The notes below the pieces were generated by a model. It was not told where the DNA came from. It made no database searches and saw nothing but the letters and a program-made list of their open reading frames with translations. From positions 140,263-204,262 of the forward strand of contig NZ_BOOJ01000033.1 in assembly GCF_016863175.1 (NCBI RefSeq): a stretch of 64,000 nt of DNA, read 5' to 3'. Below, one piece after another: positions 33,936 through 43,141 of this stretch. The number at the start of each line of letters is the position of its first letter. Within the stretch, counting starts at the first letter, position 1. A program made the position numbers and the translations under genes. Source of the stretch: Paraplanobispora siamensis. GTDB taxonomy: Bacteria; Actinomycetota; Actinomycetes; Streptosporangiales; Streptosporangiaceae.

Positions 33936-34844
33936 CTACTGCGTGGGCACACTATGGCAGGCACTTCGGAACTGGACAATCCTTTGGCAGGTGTCGATGA
34001 GCACGCTCTCCACCTCGTCCAACGCCCGCCCCTCCCGCCGGGCCGCCGCCACCGCCGCGGCGGCCAGCTGTACCGTCAGCGCCTGCGCCGGGAGGTTCAG
34101 CCGCTCCCAGGGGTCGCCCTGCGCGGGGACGGCGTTGCCGCCGGCGGCGCGGTAGGCCGCCAGGAAGCGGTGCCACACCTCCGGCTCCAGCAGTCCGGCG
34201 GCGAACCAGGCCGCGGGCCTGGCCAGGTCCCAGGCCGGATCGCCCAGGCCCAGGTCGTCGGCGTCGATGAGGACCCACCGGCCGCCGGTGCGGACCATCT
34301 GCCCCAGGTGCCAGTCGCCGTGGGCAGGCAGGCCCGCGCCCGCCCGCCCGGCGGCCTCCTCGAAGTCCGGCAGGGAGGCGAAGGCGCGCAGCACGACCTG
34401 CTCGGCGGCCGAGCCGCCGGTCAGCCGGGTGACGGTCCTGCCCACCCGGGCCGGGCCGCCCGCCGGCGGCAGCGCGGGCAGGGCGCCGGCCGGTACGGCG
34501 TGCAGCCGGGCCAGCAGCCGGGCGCCGTCCTCCCAGGGGGCGGCGCCCGGGTCGTCGGGGTCGACCGGGGTCCCGGCCGGCCAGACGGTCACCAGCCGGT
34601 CGTGGACGGTCATGATCTCCTCGGTGACCGGCCGGAGTAGGATGCCGTCCAGGGCGGGGTGCGCCGCGGCCCGCATCCGCCGCTCCAGGGGCTCGCGGGC
34701 GGCGCCGGGGGCGTGCGCCTTGACCACGACGGACCCGGCCCGCACGATGGCCACGTCCGGCCGGGTCGGCACCGTCGTCGCGGGGCCGCCGCCGTACCGC
34801 GCACCGATCCGGCCCATCTCCTCGATCAGGTCCTCGTCGCTCAC
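33936..34844 (-). CDS. aminoglycoside phosphotransferase (APH)-like kinase
   Basis: The 302-residue protein has the APH/choline-kinase catalytic features: 'PAHGDWHLGQM' (catalytic loop with Asp and His), 'VLIDADDLGLGDPAWDLARP' (metal-binding Asp) and an N-lobe with 'SVVVKAHAPG' giving the ATP-binding Lys. It should phosphorylate a small hydroxyl-bearing molecule; whether this is an antibiotic or a metabolite such as homoserine or fructosamine cannot be decided. Start is GTG at 34844 in a gap divergent from the NTF2-like gene. Confidence 0.85.
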   Translation of the reverse strand: MSDEDLIEEMGRIGARYGGGPATTVPTRPDVAIVRAGSVVVKAHAPGAAREPLERRMRAAAHPALDGILLRPVTEEIMTVHDRLVTVWPAGTPVDPDDPGAAPWEDGARLLARLHAVPAGALPALPPAGGPARVGRTVTRLTGGSAAEQVVLRAFASLPDFEEAAGRAGAGLPAHGDWHLGQMVRTGGRWVLIDADDLGLGDPAWDLARPAAWFAAGLLEPEVWHRFLAAYRAAGGNAVPAQGDPWERLNLPAQALTVQLAAAAVAAARREGRALDEVESVLIDTCQRIVQFRSACHSVPTQ

Positions 34845-35000
34845 CAGGAAAGTGAATCACAGCTCCGGCCTGCGCGAACGGACGAATCTACGATGTAAAG
34901 GCGCTGGGTTTCGAGAGAACCGGCCCCGGCGGGAGGGGAGTGCCGGATCCCGGGGCGATCACCCCTCGCATTCGTAGCAAGCGTTTGGTTGTATGCGGGC

Positions 35001-35432
35001 ATGAGGCAACAGGAGATCGCGGACCGGCTGGAGATCGGCGACGTGCTCGCCCGCTACGCCTACTCCATCGACACCGGCGACTGGCAACGGCTCGACCTCG
35101 TCTTCACCCCGGACGCGGTGATCGACTACACGGCGGCCGGCGGGATCAGGGGCACCCGGGAGGAGGCGCGGGCCTGGCTGGCGGAGGTCCTGTCGCACTG
35201 GCCGGGCCGCCAGCACCTGATCGGGGCGACGAGCGTCCGCTTCGAGGGGAACGAGGCGGCGGTGACGGCGTCCTTCACCGACACGCTCGCCCCGTCCAGG
35301 GAGATGGTCGCCGCCGACGCCGCCGGGCTCATCCGCGGCGGCGGCTGGTACCACCACCGCATGATCCGCACGGTGTACGGCTGGCGCAGCCGGGAGCTGG
35401 TCGAGGAGCAGGCCTGGCGCACCGCGCAGTGA
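35001..35432 (+). CDS. SnoaL/NTF2-like family protein
   Basis: From ATG at 35001 (a TTG lies at 34989 in frame) the 143-residue product shows the NTF2-like pattern: 'IGDVLARYAYSIDTGDWQRLDLVFTPDAVIDYT', 'EARAWLAEVLSHWPGRQHLIGATSVRFEGNEAAVTASF', 'GGWYHHRMIRTVYGWRSREL'. This cone-like fold occurs in dehydratases, isomerases and polyketide cyclases; function is not fixed. A TTGTAT box a few nt upstream of the ATG and absence of a ribosome site suggest a leaderless mRNA. Confidence 0.82.
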   Translation: MRQQEIADRLEIGDVLARYAYSIDTGDWQRLDLVFTPDAVIDYTAAGGIRGTREEARAWLAEVLSHWPGRQHLIGATSVRFEGNEAAVTASFTDTLAPSREMVAADAAGLIRGGGWYHHRMIRTVYGWRSRELVEEQAWRTAQ

Positions 35433-35560
35433 GCACCCCGGCGGGCGCCCCCGTCGGCAGGCATCCCCGCGGCCGACCTGCCGGTGGGGTGCCCGCTTCG
35501 CACCTGTCATCCTGGTCACCTCCATTGACGCGGAATTGAGAAGCGGGGAAGTGCGGACCG

Positions 35561-36346
35561 ATGACGGACAAGCGCAAGCCGATCGAGTGCTGGCTGTCGG
35601 ACATGGACGGCGTCCTGGTCCATGAGGGGCACCCGGTGCCGGGCGCCGAGGAGTTCATCCGCCGGTTGATGGCGACGGGCAAGCGGTTCATGGTGCTGAC
35701 CAACAACTCCATCTACACCCCGCGCGATCTCGCGGTACGGCTGCGCGCGGCGGGCCTGGACATCCCGGCGGAGTCGATCTGGACCTCGGCGCTGGCCACC
35801 GCTCAGTTCCTGGACGACCAGCGTCCCGGGGGCTCGGCCTACGTGATCGGCGAGTCCGGGCTGACCACCGCGCTGCACGAGATCGGTTACGTGCTGACCG
35901 ACCTCAGCCCCGACTACGTGGTCCTGGGCGAGACCCGCACCTACAGCTTCACGCAGATAACGCGGGCGATCCGGCTGATCGAGGCCGGGGCCCGCTTCAT
36001 CGCCACCAACCCCGACCCGATCGGCCCCTCCCACGAGGGCTCCCTGCCGGCCTGCGGCGCGGTCGCGGCGATGATCACGAAGGCGACGGGCGTGGAGCCG
36101 TACTTCGTGGGCAAGCCCAACCCGATGATGATGCGCAGCGCGCTGCGGGCCATCGACGGGCACAGCGAGAGCACCGCGATGATCGGCGACCGGATGGACA
36201 CCGACATCGTCTCCGGCATGGAGGCCGGGCTGCACACGATCCTGGTGCTCACCGGGGTGATGGCCAAGGAGCAGATCGACCGCTATCCGTTCCGCCCCTC
36301 CCAGGTGGCCGACTCGGTCGCCGACCTCATCGACATGGTCGGCTGA
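35561..36346 (+). CDS. HAD-IIA family hydrolase (NagD-like phosphatase)
   Basis: The 261-residue protein has HAD motif I 'SDMDGVL' (Asp14 nucleophile, Asp16), motif II 'LTNNS', a C2-type cap region, Lys in 'FVGKPNP' (motif III) and '[10 protein letters not shown]' (motif IV). Family members dephosphorylate nucleotides or sugar and glycerol phosphates; the substrate here is unknown. ATG at 35561 follows AAGCGGGGAAG. Confidence 0.92.
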   Translation: MTDKRKPIECWLSDMDGVLVHEGHPVPGAEEFIRRLMATGKRFMVLTNNSIYTPRDLAVRLRAAGLDIPAESIWTSALATAQFLDDQRPGGSAYVIGESGLTTALHEIGYVLTDLSPDYVVLGETRTYSFTQITRAIRLIEAGARFIATNPDPIGPSHEGSLPACGAVAAMITKATGVEPYFVGKPNPMMMRSALRAIDGHSESTAMIGDRMDTDIVSGMEAGLHTILVLTGVMAKEQIDRYPFRPSQVADSVADLIDMVG

Positions 36347-36426
36347 GTCCCGGCCCGCCGGACGAAGATCGGCGGATGTCCGGATTCTCCGGTTTCCGGG
36401 GTGAGCAGGTGCCATAATCCCCGCCC

Positions 36427-37023
36427 ATGGGGGACTACTGGAACCACAACACCCACTATCACCCGCTCGTCCTGCGGGCCGTCCCGCCCGGTTGCGGGAC
36501 GGCGCTGGACGTCGGCTGCGGTGACGGGCTGCTGGCCAGGAAGCTGGCCGGGCGGGCGGAACGGGTCATCGGGATCGACCGGTACGCCCCGGCGGTCGAG
36601 AAGGCCAGGTCGCTGGGCGGTCCCGGCGACCTGACCTTCGTCGAGGCCGACTTCCTGACCTGGTCGCCGCCGGAGGACGGGGTCGACTTCGTCTCGTTCG
36701 TGGCCACGATCCACCACATGGACTTCACCGCGGCGCTGAAGAAGGCCGAGGCGGTCCTGCGGCCGGGCGGCGCCCTGGCCGTGGTCGGCCTGGCCCTCAA
36801 CGCCACCCTCGCCGACTGGGCCTTCTCCGCCCTCGGTCTGCCCGCCACCCGGATCATGCGCCTGCGCAACCGCGCCGTCGCGGGCGGGCCCGACGTGCCG
36901 ATCCTCGATGCGGACATGTCCTGGGGCCAGGTACGGCGGGCGGCCGGTGAGCTGCTGCCCGGCTCGGTGTTCCGCAAGCACGTGCTGTGGCGCTACTCCC
37001 TCACCTGGCGCAAGCCGTACTGA
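36427..37023 (+). CDS. class I SAM-dependent methyltransferase
   Basis: The 198-residue protein has the Rossmann-type SAM site 'ALDVGCGDGLLARKLA' (motif I), 'IGIDRYAPAVE', 'VEADFL' and 'FVSFVATIHHM' . It is one of the short methyltransferases resembling UbiE/methyltransferase_11 members; the acceptor is unknown. It begins with ATG at 36427, a stand-alone gene on the plus strand between HAD-IIA and LLM genes. Confidence 0.92.
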   Translation: MGDYWNHNTHYHPLVLRAVPPGCGTALDVGCGDGLLARKLAGRAERVIGIDRYAPAVEKARSLGGPGDLTFVEADFLTWSPPEDGVDFVSFVATIHHMDFTAALKKAEAVLRPGGALAVVGLALNATLADWAFSALGLPATRIMRLRNRAVAGGPDVPILDADMSWGQVRRAAGELLPGSVFRKHVLWRYSLTWRKPY

Positions 37024-37080
37024 GCCCGCGGGGCGGCCCCGGTGATCGCCCGTCCGGCGCGCCGCGCGTAGGGTGCCTGC

Positions 37081-37980
37081 ATGAGGATCGGATTCGCGGT
37101 GCCGACGTCGGGATCCTGGGCCACGCCCGCCAACATGGCGCGGATCGCCCGCCGGGCCGAGGAACTCGGCTACCACGGGCTGTGGACCTTCCAGCGGCTG
37201 CTGTACCCGCGCGGGCACACGATGGGCCCCACCTACCGCAGCGTGCACGATCCCGTGGTCACGCTGTCCTACCTGGCGGGGCTGACCAGCCGGATCCGGC
37301 TGGGGGTCGCGGTGCTGAACATGCCGTTCTTCTCGCCCGTCCTGCTGGCCAAGCAGCTGGCCAGCCTCCAGGCGGTCTCCGGCGGCAGGCTGGACGCCGG
37401 GCTGGGGCTGGGCTGGCTGGAGGAGGAGTTCGTCGCCTCGGGGGTGTCGATGGAGCGGCGCGGCCGGCGCGCGGAGGAGTTCCTCCGGGTGCTGCGCAGG
37501 CTCTGGTCGGAGGAGACCGTGGAGCACGAGGGGGAGTTCTACCGGTTGCCCCCGGTCCACCAGGACCCCCGTCCCGCCAGGCTCCCGCCGATCCTGCTCG
37601 GCGGGGGCGCGCCGGTGGCGCTGCGGCGCGCGGGACGCCTGGCCGACGGCTGGATCAGCGCCAGCCGCGAGGATCCGGCCGGTCTCGGCGAGAAGATCGC
37701 CGTCGTCAAGGAGGCGGCCCGCGCCGCCGGGCGGGATCCGCAGGCGCTGCGCTTCGTGACCCGGGGCGTCACGCGGGTGCGGCCCCCGGGGGCCGCCGAC
37801 CGCAGACCGCTGACCGGTTCGTTCGAGGAGATCCGGGGTGACCTGGCGGGACTGGCGGCCCAGGGCGTGACCGACCTCTTCCACGACCTCAACTTCGATC
37901 CCGAGATCGGTTCGCCCGACGCCGACCCGGCGGAGTCGATGCGCCGGGCCGAGGCGGCGCTGGAGGCACTGGCTCCCTGA
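37081..37980 (+). CDS. F420-dependent LLM-class oxidoreductase
   Basis: This 299-residue luciferase-like monooxygenase has the usual barrel pieces: 'MRIGFAVPTSGSWATPANMARIARRAEELGYHGLWTFQRLLYP', 'GGRLDAGLGLGWLEEEF', 'PPILLGGGAPVALRRAGRLADGWI'. Actinobacterial members of this form (TIGR03619-like) mostly use coenzyme F420 rather than FMN. Substrate unknown. ATG at 37081. Confidence 0.9.
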   Translation: MRIGFAVPTSGSWATPANMARIARRAEELGYHGLWTFQRLLYPRGHTMGPTYRSVHDPVVTLSYLAGLTSRIRLGVAVLNMPFFSPVLLAKQLASLQAVSGGRLDAGLGLGWLEEEFVASGVSMERRGRRAEEFLRVLRRLWSEETVEHEGEFYRLPPVHQDPRPARLPPILLGGGAPVALRRAGRLADGWISASREDPAGLGEKIAVVKEAARAAGRDPQALRFVTRGVTRVRPPGAADRRPLTGSFEEIRGDLAGLAAQGVTDLFHDLNFDPEIGSPDADPAESMRRAEAALEALAP

Positions 37981-38048
37981 TCACCTCTTGACGCGATCTC
38001 CGGCGGGATCTAGAAAACAGAGCAAGATTCGGCCGAGAGGGGCGCCCC

Positions 38049-39353
38049 ATGATGACCGCGACCGCCCACGGCCGCCTGGACGCGGTCACCGGCGGGGCCC
38101 CGGTCTTCCCGCTCGCGCTGCTGTTCGGGCTGAACGCCGTCGACGAGATCGACCGCCTGGCTTTCGCCACGCTCTCGCCGGAGATCCGGGACGCCTTCGG
38201 GCTCAGCGACACCGAGATCGGCGCGATCGGCTCGATCGTCAGCGTGTTCGTCCTGCTGGCGGCCCTGCCCCTGGGGTACCTGTCCGACCGGGTGAACCGG
38301 GTGCGGCTGGTGGCCGGGGCGGCGCTGCTGTGGGGCACGATGAGCGCGCTGACCGGGCTGGTCACCACGGTGGCGCTGTTGTTCGCGGTGCGGATGCTGG
38401 CCGGACTCGGCCGGGTGAGCAACGAGGTGGTGCACTCCAGCCTGCTGACCGACTACTACCCGCCCCGGGTCCACCCGCGGGTCTTCCAGCTGCACCGGCT
38501 GGCCAACCCGCTGAGCCAGGTCTCCGGGATCGCCGCGGGCGCGCTCGCCACCGTCTACGGCTGGCAGTGGGCGTTCGTGCTGCTGTCGATCCCGACGTTC
38601 CTGCTGCTGACCCTGACCGTACGGCTGCGCGAGCCCGGCCGCTCCCGCTCCACCGCGGCGCGGGCCGGGGCCGGGGACGGCGTGCCGTTCGCCGTGGCCA
38701 CCCGGCGGCTGTTCCGGGTCAGGACCCTGCGGCGGCTGTGGCTGGCGGCGCTGCTGTCGGGCATGGGGCTCGTGGCGCTGCCGCAGATGTTGTCGCTGTT
38801 CCTCGGTCACGTCTTCGAGTTCGGCGCGACGCAGCGCGGGGCGGCGCTGACCGTGGCCGGCGCCGGTCAGGTGGTGGGCCTGTTCCTGGGCGGGAGCTGG
38901 GCGACGCGGGCCTCCTCGCGGGACGACTGGCACGGCGTGGCCACGATCGCCGGCCGTTCGGCGCTGGTCTTCGCCGGTGCGCTGCTGGTCCTGGGCTGGA
39001 CCCCGGTCCCGGCGGCGGCGTTCGCGGTGATGTTCGTGATGGGGGCGGGCGGGGGGAGCTTCCTGCCGGCGTACCTGTCGCTGGTGGGCCGGGTCGCGCC
39101 CGGGGAGATCCGCTCGCAGGCCTACGCGTGGTCGGTGTTCTGCATCGGCCTGAGCACGGTGGTCTCGATCGGCCTGTACGCGCTGGGCGAGGCGGCGGGC
39201 TTCAGGATCGCGATGACGGTCTTCGGGCTGATCATCCTGGCCGGGGCCACGGCGGTCTTCACCGCCCGCCGGTTCGCCCAGGCCGACGCCGGGACCGGGA
39301 ACGAGGGGCCGGAGGCCGGGACCGGGGTCACAGGCTCCGGCGCAGGCGTTTGA
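38049..39353 (+). CDS. MFS transporter
   Basis: The 434-residue protein shows about 12 membrane spans and the major-facilitator loop 'GYLSDRVNRVRL' between spans 2 and 3. An acidic, Gly-rich C-terminal tail (TGNEGPEAGTG) follows. Substrate cannot be deduced. ATG codons at 38049 and 38052 are both possible starts, after GAGAGG. The 3' end overlaps the convergent arfB gene by 26 nt. Confidence 0.9.
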   Translation: MMTATAHGRLDAVTGGAPVFPLALLFGLNAVDEIDRLAFATLSPEIRDAFGLSDTEIGAIGSIVSVFVLLAALPLGYLSDRVNRVRLVAGAALLWGTMSALTGLVTTVALLFAVRMLAGLGRVSNEVVHSSLLTDYYPPRVHPRVFQLHRLANPLSQVSGIAAGALATVYGWQWAFVLLSIPTFLLLTLTVRLREPGRSRSTAARAGAGDGVPFAVATRRLFRVRTLRRLWLAALLSGMGLVALPQMLSLFLGHVFEFGATQRGAALTVAGAGQVVGLFLGGSWATRASSRDDWHGVATIAGRSALVFAGALLVLGWTPVPAAAFAVMFVMGAGGGSFLPAYLSLVGRVAPGEIRSQAYAWSVFCIGLSTVVSIGLYALGEAAGFRIAMTVFGLIILAGATAVFTARRFAQADAGTGNEGPEAGTGVTGSGAGV

Positions 39354-39747
39354 GGTCGGAGCGGTGCTTCTTGGCGGTGATGCGGCGCTCGACGGCGCCC
39401 TTGCTCGGCTTGGTGGGGCGGCGCTTCTTGGGCGGCGGGGCGACGGCCTCGCGCAGCAGCTGGGCCAGGCGCATCTCGGCGGCCTCGCGGTTGCGGAGCT
39501 GGGAGCGGAACTCCGAGGCGGCGATGGTGACCACACCGTCCACGAGGCGGGAGGCGAGCCGTTCGAGGGCGCGCGTCTTGAGCAGGGGCGGCAGGGCCTC
39601 GGTGGCGGCCAGGTCGAAGCTGAGCTCGACGCGGCTGTCGGTGGTGTTGACCCCCTGGCCGCCGGGGCCCGAGGAACGGGAGAACCGCCAGCGGAGCTCG
39701 GTCTCGGGGATGGAGATCGAGCCGCTGACCTGAAGCGGACCGGGCAT
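39328..39747 (-). CDS. arfB: alternative ribosome-rescue factor ArfB (YaeJ-type peptidyl-tRNA hydrolase)
   Basis: This 139-residue protein has the catalytic GGQ motif in 'SRSSGPGGQGVNTTDSRVEL' and a basic C-terminal tail ('KKRRPTKPSKGAVERRITAKKHRSDLKRLRRSL') that enters the empty mRNA channel of stalled ribosomes. ArfB hydrolyses peptidyl-tRNA on non-stop complexes as a backup to tmRNA. Its length is normal. It is convergent with the MFS gene. Confidence 0.94.
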   Translation of the reverse strand: MPGPLQVSGSISIPETELRWRFSRSSGPGGQGVNTTDSRVELSFDLAATEALPPLLKTRALERLASRLVDGVVTIAASEFRSQLRNREAAEMRLAQLLREAVAPPPKKRRPTKPSKGAVERRITAKKHRSDLKRLRRSL

Positions 39748-39937
39748 GGCTTCGACTCCTTCGGCGACGGGGGCAGGCGTTCAGGGTAACGAGGGGACAC
39801 ACCCATCGATCAACCGGTTTATGCCCTGTCTGAGCCGTTCTACCGAGTTTTGCGGGCTTGTAGGGTTCGCGGGCTTCCGTCACAGTGGCTTCTCAGGGGA
39901 GGGCCGTACCGGCCGGTGAGGGAAAGGCGGGGGTTTC

Positions 39938-40771
39938 ATGAACGCGATCGTGGGCGTGCACGGCATAGGCAAGTACCGCTACTACCGTGAGGCGGGCAAC
40001 TCGGTCAGCGGGGCGGCCATCGCGATGCGCGCCAAGTGGGACCGCTACCTGCACAAGGGTCTCACCGGCGGCGCGCCGCACGGCGGGGAGCGCTACATCA
40101 CCGAGATCGCCTACTACGCCCACCTGCTGGGCGAGAACAAGGACGAGGAGCCGCGCGAGGTCCGGGCCATGGACGCCGGAGCCCAGGAGGTCCTGGTCGC
40201 CTGGGCCCGGCAGCGCGACTCGCTCGGGGAGGGCCTGACCGGCGCGCTGAACCGGATGGCCGGCTGGCTGCTGACACGCATGAGCGACAACGCCGCCGCC
40301 TTCGCCAAGCTCTTCTGTCCCGAGGTCGCCGCCTACCTCGCCGCCGGGAGCCGGGCGCGGGAGGGCGTGCGGGCGATCGTGGCCGAGGTGATCCGCCGCA
40401 ACCGGCCCAGGGTGGTCATCGCGCACTCGCTCGGCAGCGTGGTGGCCTACGAGACGCTCTGGGCCAACCCGGACCTGAAGGTGGACCTGCTGATCACGCT
40501 GGGCAGCCCGCTGGGCATGCGCAACGTGGTCTTCGAACGGCTGATGCCGGCCCCGGTCAACGGCTGGGGCGAGCGACCCCGCCAGGTGCGCCGGTGGGTC
40601 AACATCGCCGACAAGGACGACATCGCGGCCATCCCGCCGGAGCTGCGGACCCGCTTCACCGGCGTGGACGAGGAGGTCCTGGTCAACCTCGACTGGATCG
40701 ACTTCCACACGGTGGAGAAGTACCTGGGCTGCGGCGCGCTCAAGGACCCGCTGAAGCCGTACCTCTCCTGA
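39938..40771 (+). CDS. alpha/beta-hydrolase-like serine hydrolase
   Basis: The 277-residue protein starts 'MNAIVGVHGIGKYRYYREAGNSVSG' and has a nucleophile elbow 'VIAHSLGSVVAYE' (GxSxG-like, A-H-S-L-G) with a likely acid in 'NIADKDDIAAIP' and His in 'DFHTVEKYL'. The pattern resembles lipase/PGAP1-type hydrolases. No signal peptide is seen. Related actinobacterial proteins are often annotated as peptidases without evidence; substrate is unknown. Confidence 0.72.
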   Translation: MNAIVGVHGIGKYRYYREAGNSVSGAAIAMRAKWDRYLHKGLTGGAPHGGERYITEIAYYAHLLGENKDEEPREVRAMDAGAQEVLVAWARQRDSLGEGLTGALNRMAGWLLTRMSDNAAAFAKLFCPEVAAYLAAGSRAREGVRAIVAEVIRRNRPRVVIAHSLGSVVAYETLWANPDLKVDLLITLGSPLGMRNVVFERLMPAPVNGWGERPRQVRRWVNIADKDDIAAIPPELRTRFTGVDEEVLVNLDWIDFHTVEKYLGCGALKDPLKPYLS

Positions 40772-40943
40772 GGCGGTCCCCGCCCCTGACCTCTGATCTT
40801 TGCTCACCGGCAGGGGAGAAGTCATCTGCCGCTCGGCCGGTATTCAGCCACGGTGGGTAATCGACGTGGCTATGCAGCGGCTGTTCATCTCCCCTTGGAA
40901 CGCAGGCCACAGCCGGGACAGCTGAACGGCGTGCACTGGACGG

Positions 40944-42506
40944 GTGGAGCAGAACCTGTCACGCAGAGTGTTCCTGTCCGCCGCCGCGAGCGCCGGCGGC
41001 CTGTTGCTCACCGGGGCGTCGCACGCCCCGGCCGTCCGGTCCAGGAGCCTGGCCCAAGATCCGTTCGCCCTGGGGGTCGCCTCGGGCGACCCCTCACATG
41101 ACGGCGTCGTGCTGTGGACCCGGCTCGCGCCCGAGCCGCTCGGCCTGAACGGCCGCGGGGGCATGCCGTCGCGGGACGTGGAGGTACGCTGGCAGCTCGC
41201 CTCCGACGAGGGGTTCACCAAGGTGGTGCGCTCGGGCGTCGAGACCGCGCGGTGGCGACAGGCGCACAGCGTCCACGTCGAGCTGGAGGGCCTGGAGCCG
41301 GGCCGCGAGTACTTCTACCGCTTCCGCGCAGAGGGACACCTGTCGCCGGCCGGCCGTACCCGCACCGCGCCCGCCCGGGACTCCGCGACCTCCCCGCTGA
41401 GCTTCGCCGTCGCCGCCTGCGCCCACTACGAGCACGGCTACTACACGGCCTACCGCAGGCTGGCCGAGCAGGAGCCGGACCTGGTGGTGCACCTGGGCGA
41501 CTACATGTACGAGTACGCCCCGCAGGGATACGTCGCGATCGGCGGCGGCGTGCGGCAGCACACGCCCGGCAAGTGCGAGACCCTGGCCGACTACCGGATG
41601 CGGCACGCGCAGTACAGGAGCGATCCCGACCTGCAGGCCGCGCACGCCGCCGCGCCCTGGCTGGTCGCCTTCGACGACCACGAGATCGAGAACAACTGGG
41701 CGGCCGGCGTCTCCAGCACCGGCGCCCCGGCGTTCGCCCGGCGCCGGGCCAACGCCTTCCGGGCCTACTACGAGAACATGCCGCTGCGCCGCTCCAGCGT
41801 GCCCGGCGGCACGTCGATCCGGGTGCACCGGCGGGTGGACTGGGGGCCGCTGGCCCGCTTCCACCTGCTCGACACCCGTCAGTTCCGCGACGACCAGGCC
41901 TGCGAGGACGGCCTGCGGGCGGGCTGCGACGACCGGCTCGCCGCGGAGCGCACCCTGCTGGGCGAGGACCAGCGGCGCTGGCTGCTCGACGGGCTGGCCG
42001 CCTCCGGGGCCCGGTGGAACCTCATCGGCCAGCAGATCATGATGGCCCAGCGAGACCACAGGACCGGACCCGGGACCGAGGTCAACATGGACTCCTGGGA
42101 CGGCTACGCCGCCGAGCGCACCCGCCTGCTGACCGGCCTGCGCGACTCCGGCGCCGCCAACCCGGTGGTGCTGACCGGCGACGCGCACATGCACCACGCG
42201 GCCGACCTCATGCTCGACTTCGACGACCCCGACTCGCCCCGGGTCGCGGTGGAGCTGGTCACCTCCTCGGTCGCCAGCGACGGGGACGGCTACCGCGACG
42301 AGAGCCGGGTCGCCGAGCTGACGGCCGAGAACCGGCACATCTCCTACCTCGACCAGCGGCGGGGCTACATCATGTGCCGGCTGACCACCGAGGAACTGCG
42401 GGCCGACTTCCGCGTGCTGGACTACATCAGCCGCCGCGGGGCTCCGGCGAAGACCGGCGCCCGGTTCACCGTGCCGGCGGGGGAGAACACGCTCGATCCC
42501 CGCTGA
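40944..42506 (+). CDS. phoD: PhoD-type alkaline phosphatase, Tat-exported
   Basis: The 520-residue protein has a Tat signal ('NLSRRVFLSAAASAGGLLLTG') and the PhoD pattern: an N-terminal beta domain ('DPFALGVASGDPSHDGVVLWTRL'), metal-site motifs 'VHLGDYMYEY', 'AFDDHEIENNW', 'FHLLDTRQFRDDQ' and 'VLTGDAHMHHAADL'. PhoD enzymes are Ca/Fe phosphodiesterases and phosphomonoesterases used under phosphate starvation. Start is GTG at 40944. I looked for tandem GTTCACC-type PHO boxes upstream and found only single degenerate matches. Confidence 0.94.
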   Translation: MEQNLSRRVFLSAAASAGGLLLTGASHAPAVRSRSLAQDPFALGVASGDPSHDGVVLWTRLAPEPLGLNGRGGMPSRDVEVRWQLASDEGFTKVVRSGVETARWRQAHSVHVELEGLEPGREYFYRFRAEGHLSPAGRTRTAPARDSATSPLSFAVAACAHYEHGYYTAYRRLAEQEPDLVVHLGDYMYEYAPQGYVAIGGGVRQHTPGKCETLADYRMRHAQYRSDPDLQAAHAAAPWLVAFDDHEIENNWAAGVSSTGAPAFARRRANAFRAYYENMPLRRSSVPGGTSIRVHRRVDWGPLARFHLLDTRQFRDDQACEDGLRAGCDDRLAAERTLLGEDQRRWLLDGLAASGARWNLIGQQIMMAQRDHRTGPGTEVNMDSWDGYAAERTRLLTGLRDSGAANPVVLTGDAHMHHAADLMLDFDDPDSPRVAVELVTSSVASDGDGYRDESRVAELTAENRHISYLDQRRGYIMCRLTTEELRADFRVLDYISRRGAPAKTGARFTVPAGENTLDPR

Positions 42507-42565
42507 TCGCGGAGGCCGAGAATCTTGTTGGCGAAATGTCGGCCATGTAGGAAATGATCTGCCGC

Positions 42566-43093
42566 ATGAGTCACTTAGCCACGCGGTTGACCGCCACGGC
42601 CGCCGCCGCCGTGCTGGGCGGCACGCTCCTCGTGCAGAGCCCGGCCACGGCGGCGGCCGTCACCGCCCCCGCGGTCGCCGCCCCCGCGGCCGCCACGGCC
42701 GAATCCAAGTTCAAGGCCACGGTCTACTACTACAAGCACATCCGCCGGGGCGGTTACACGACCTACAAGATCAAGGTCACCAACAGGGGCTACGAAGGCC
42801 AGGCCTACGCCCTGCTCGCCGGGGCCTTCCCGGCCGGGACGCGCAAGATCAAGGTGATCAGCAAGCCGCGCAGCGTCACCTGCGACGTCGAGGGCCGCAG
42901 CCTCGGCTGCTGGGTCGCCTCCCTGGACAAGGGCGACACCACGACGCTGACGGTCGGCGTCTGGCTGTCGCCGTCCAAGCGCGGCGCCTACACCGCGCAG
43001 TTCGGCGTGTGCTACGCCGACAACCCGGACGTGGACATCGACGAGGTGATCGACTACAGGCGCCTCACGAAATTCAAGAGCAAGGTCGTGTGA
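42566..43093 (+). CDS. secreted protein, beta-sandwich-like, unknown function
   Basis: From ATG at 42566 the 175-residue product has a signal peptide (RLTATAAAAVLGGTLLVQSPATAAA), an Ala/Pro/Val linker and a domain of about 125 residues: 'FKATVYYYKHIRRGGYTTYKIKVTNRGYEGQAYALLAG', 'VTCDVEGRSLGCWVASLDKGDTTTLTVGVWL'. This resembles DUF11/CARDB-type extracellular sandwiches, with two Cys that could form a disulfide (Cys in 'TCDV' and 'GCWV') and a third in 'GVCYAD'. An ATG at 42554 is in frame but lies too close to the AGGA. Confidence 0.78.
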   Translation: MSHLATRLTATAAAAVLGGTLLVQSPATAAAVTAPAVAAPAAATAESKFKATVYYYKHIRRGGYTTYKIKVTNRGYEGQAYALLAGAFPAGTRKIKVISKPRSVTCDVEGRSLGCWVASLDKGDTTTLTVGVWLSPSKRGAYTAQFGVCYADNPDVDIDEVIDYRRLTKFKSKVV

Positions 43094-43096
43094 CGG

Positions 43097-43120
43097 CCGG
43101 TCCGGATCGCGCCGGACCGG
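43097..43120. terminator. terminator hairpin between convergent genes
   Basis: CCGGTCCGG (43097-43105) pairs with CCGGACCGG (43112-43120) around ATCGCG, four nt after the stop of the secreted-protein gene and 22 nt before the end of the convergent FG-GAP gene. Confidence 0.7.
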
Positions 43121-43141
43121 GTGAGGAACGCTCCACCCGGG

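Noticed and set aside
40772..40943. PHO boxes upstream of phoD
   Set aside because: Only isolated degenerate matches to GTTCACC (for example GTTCATC) and no 11-bp-spaced direct repeat pair.
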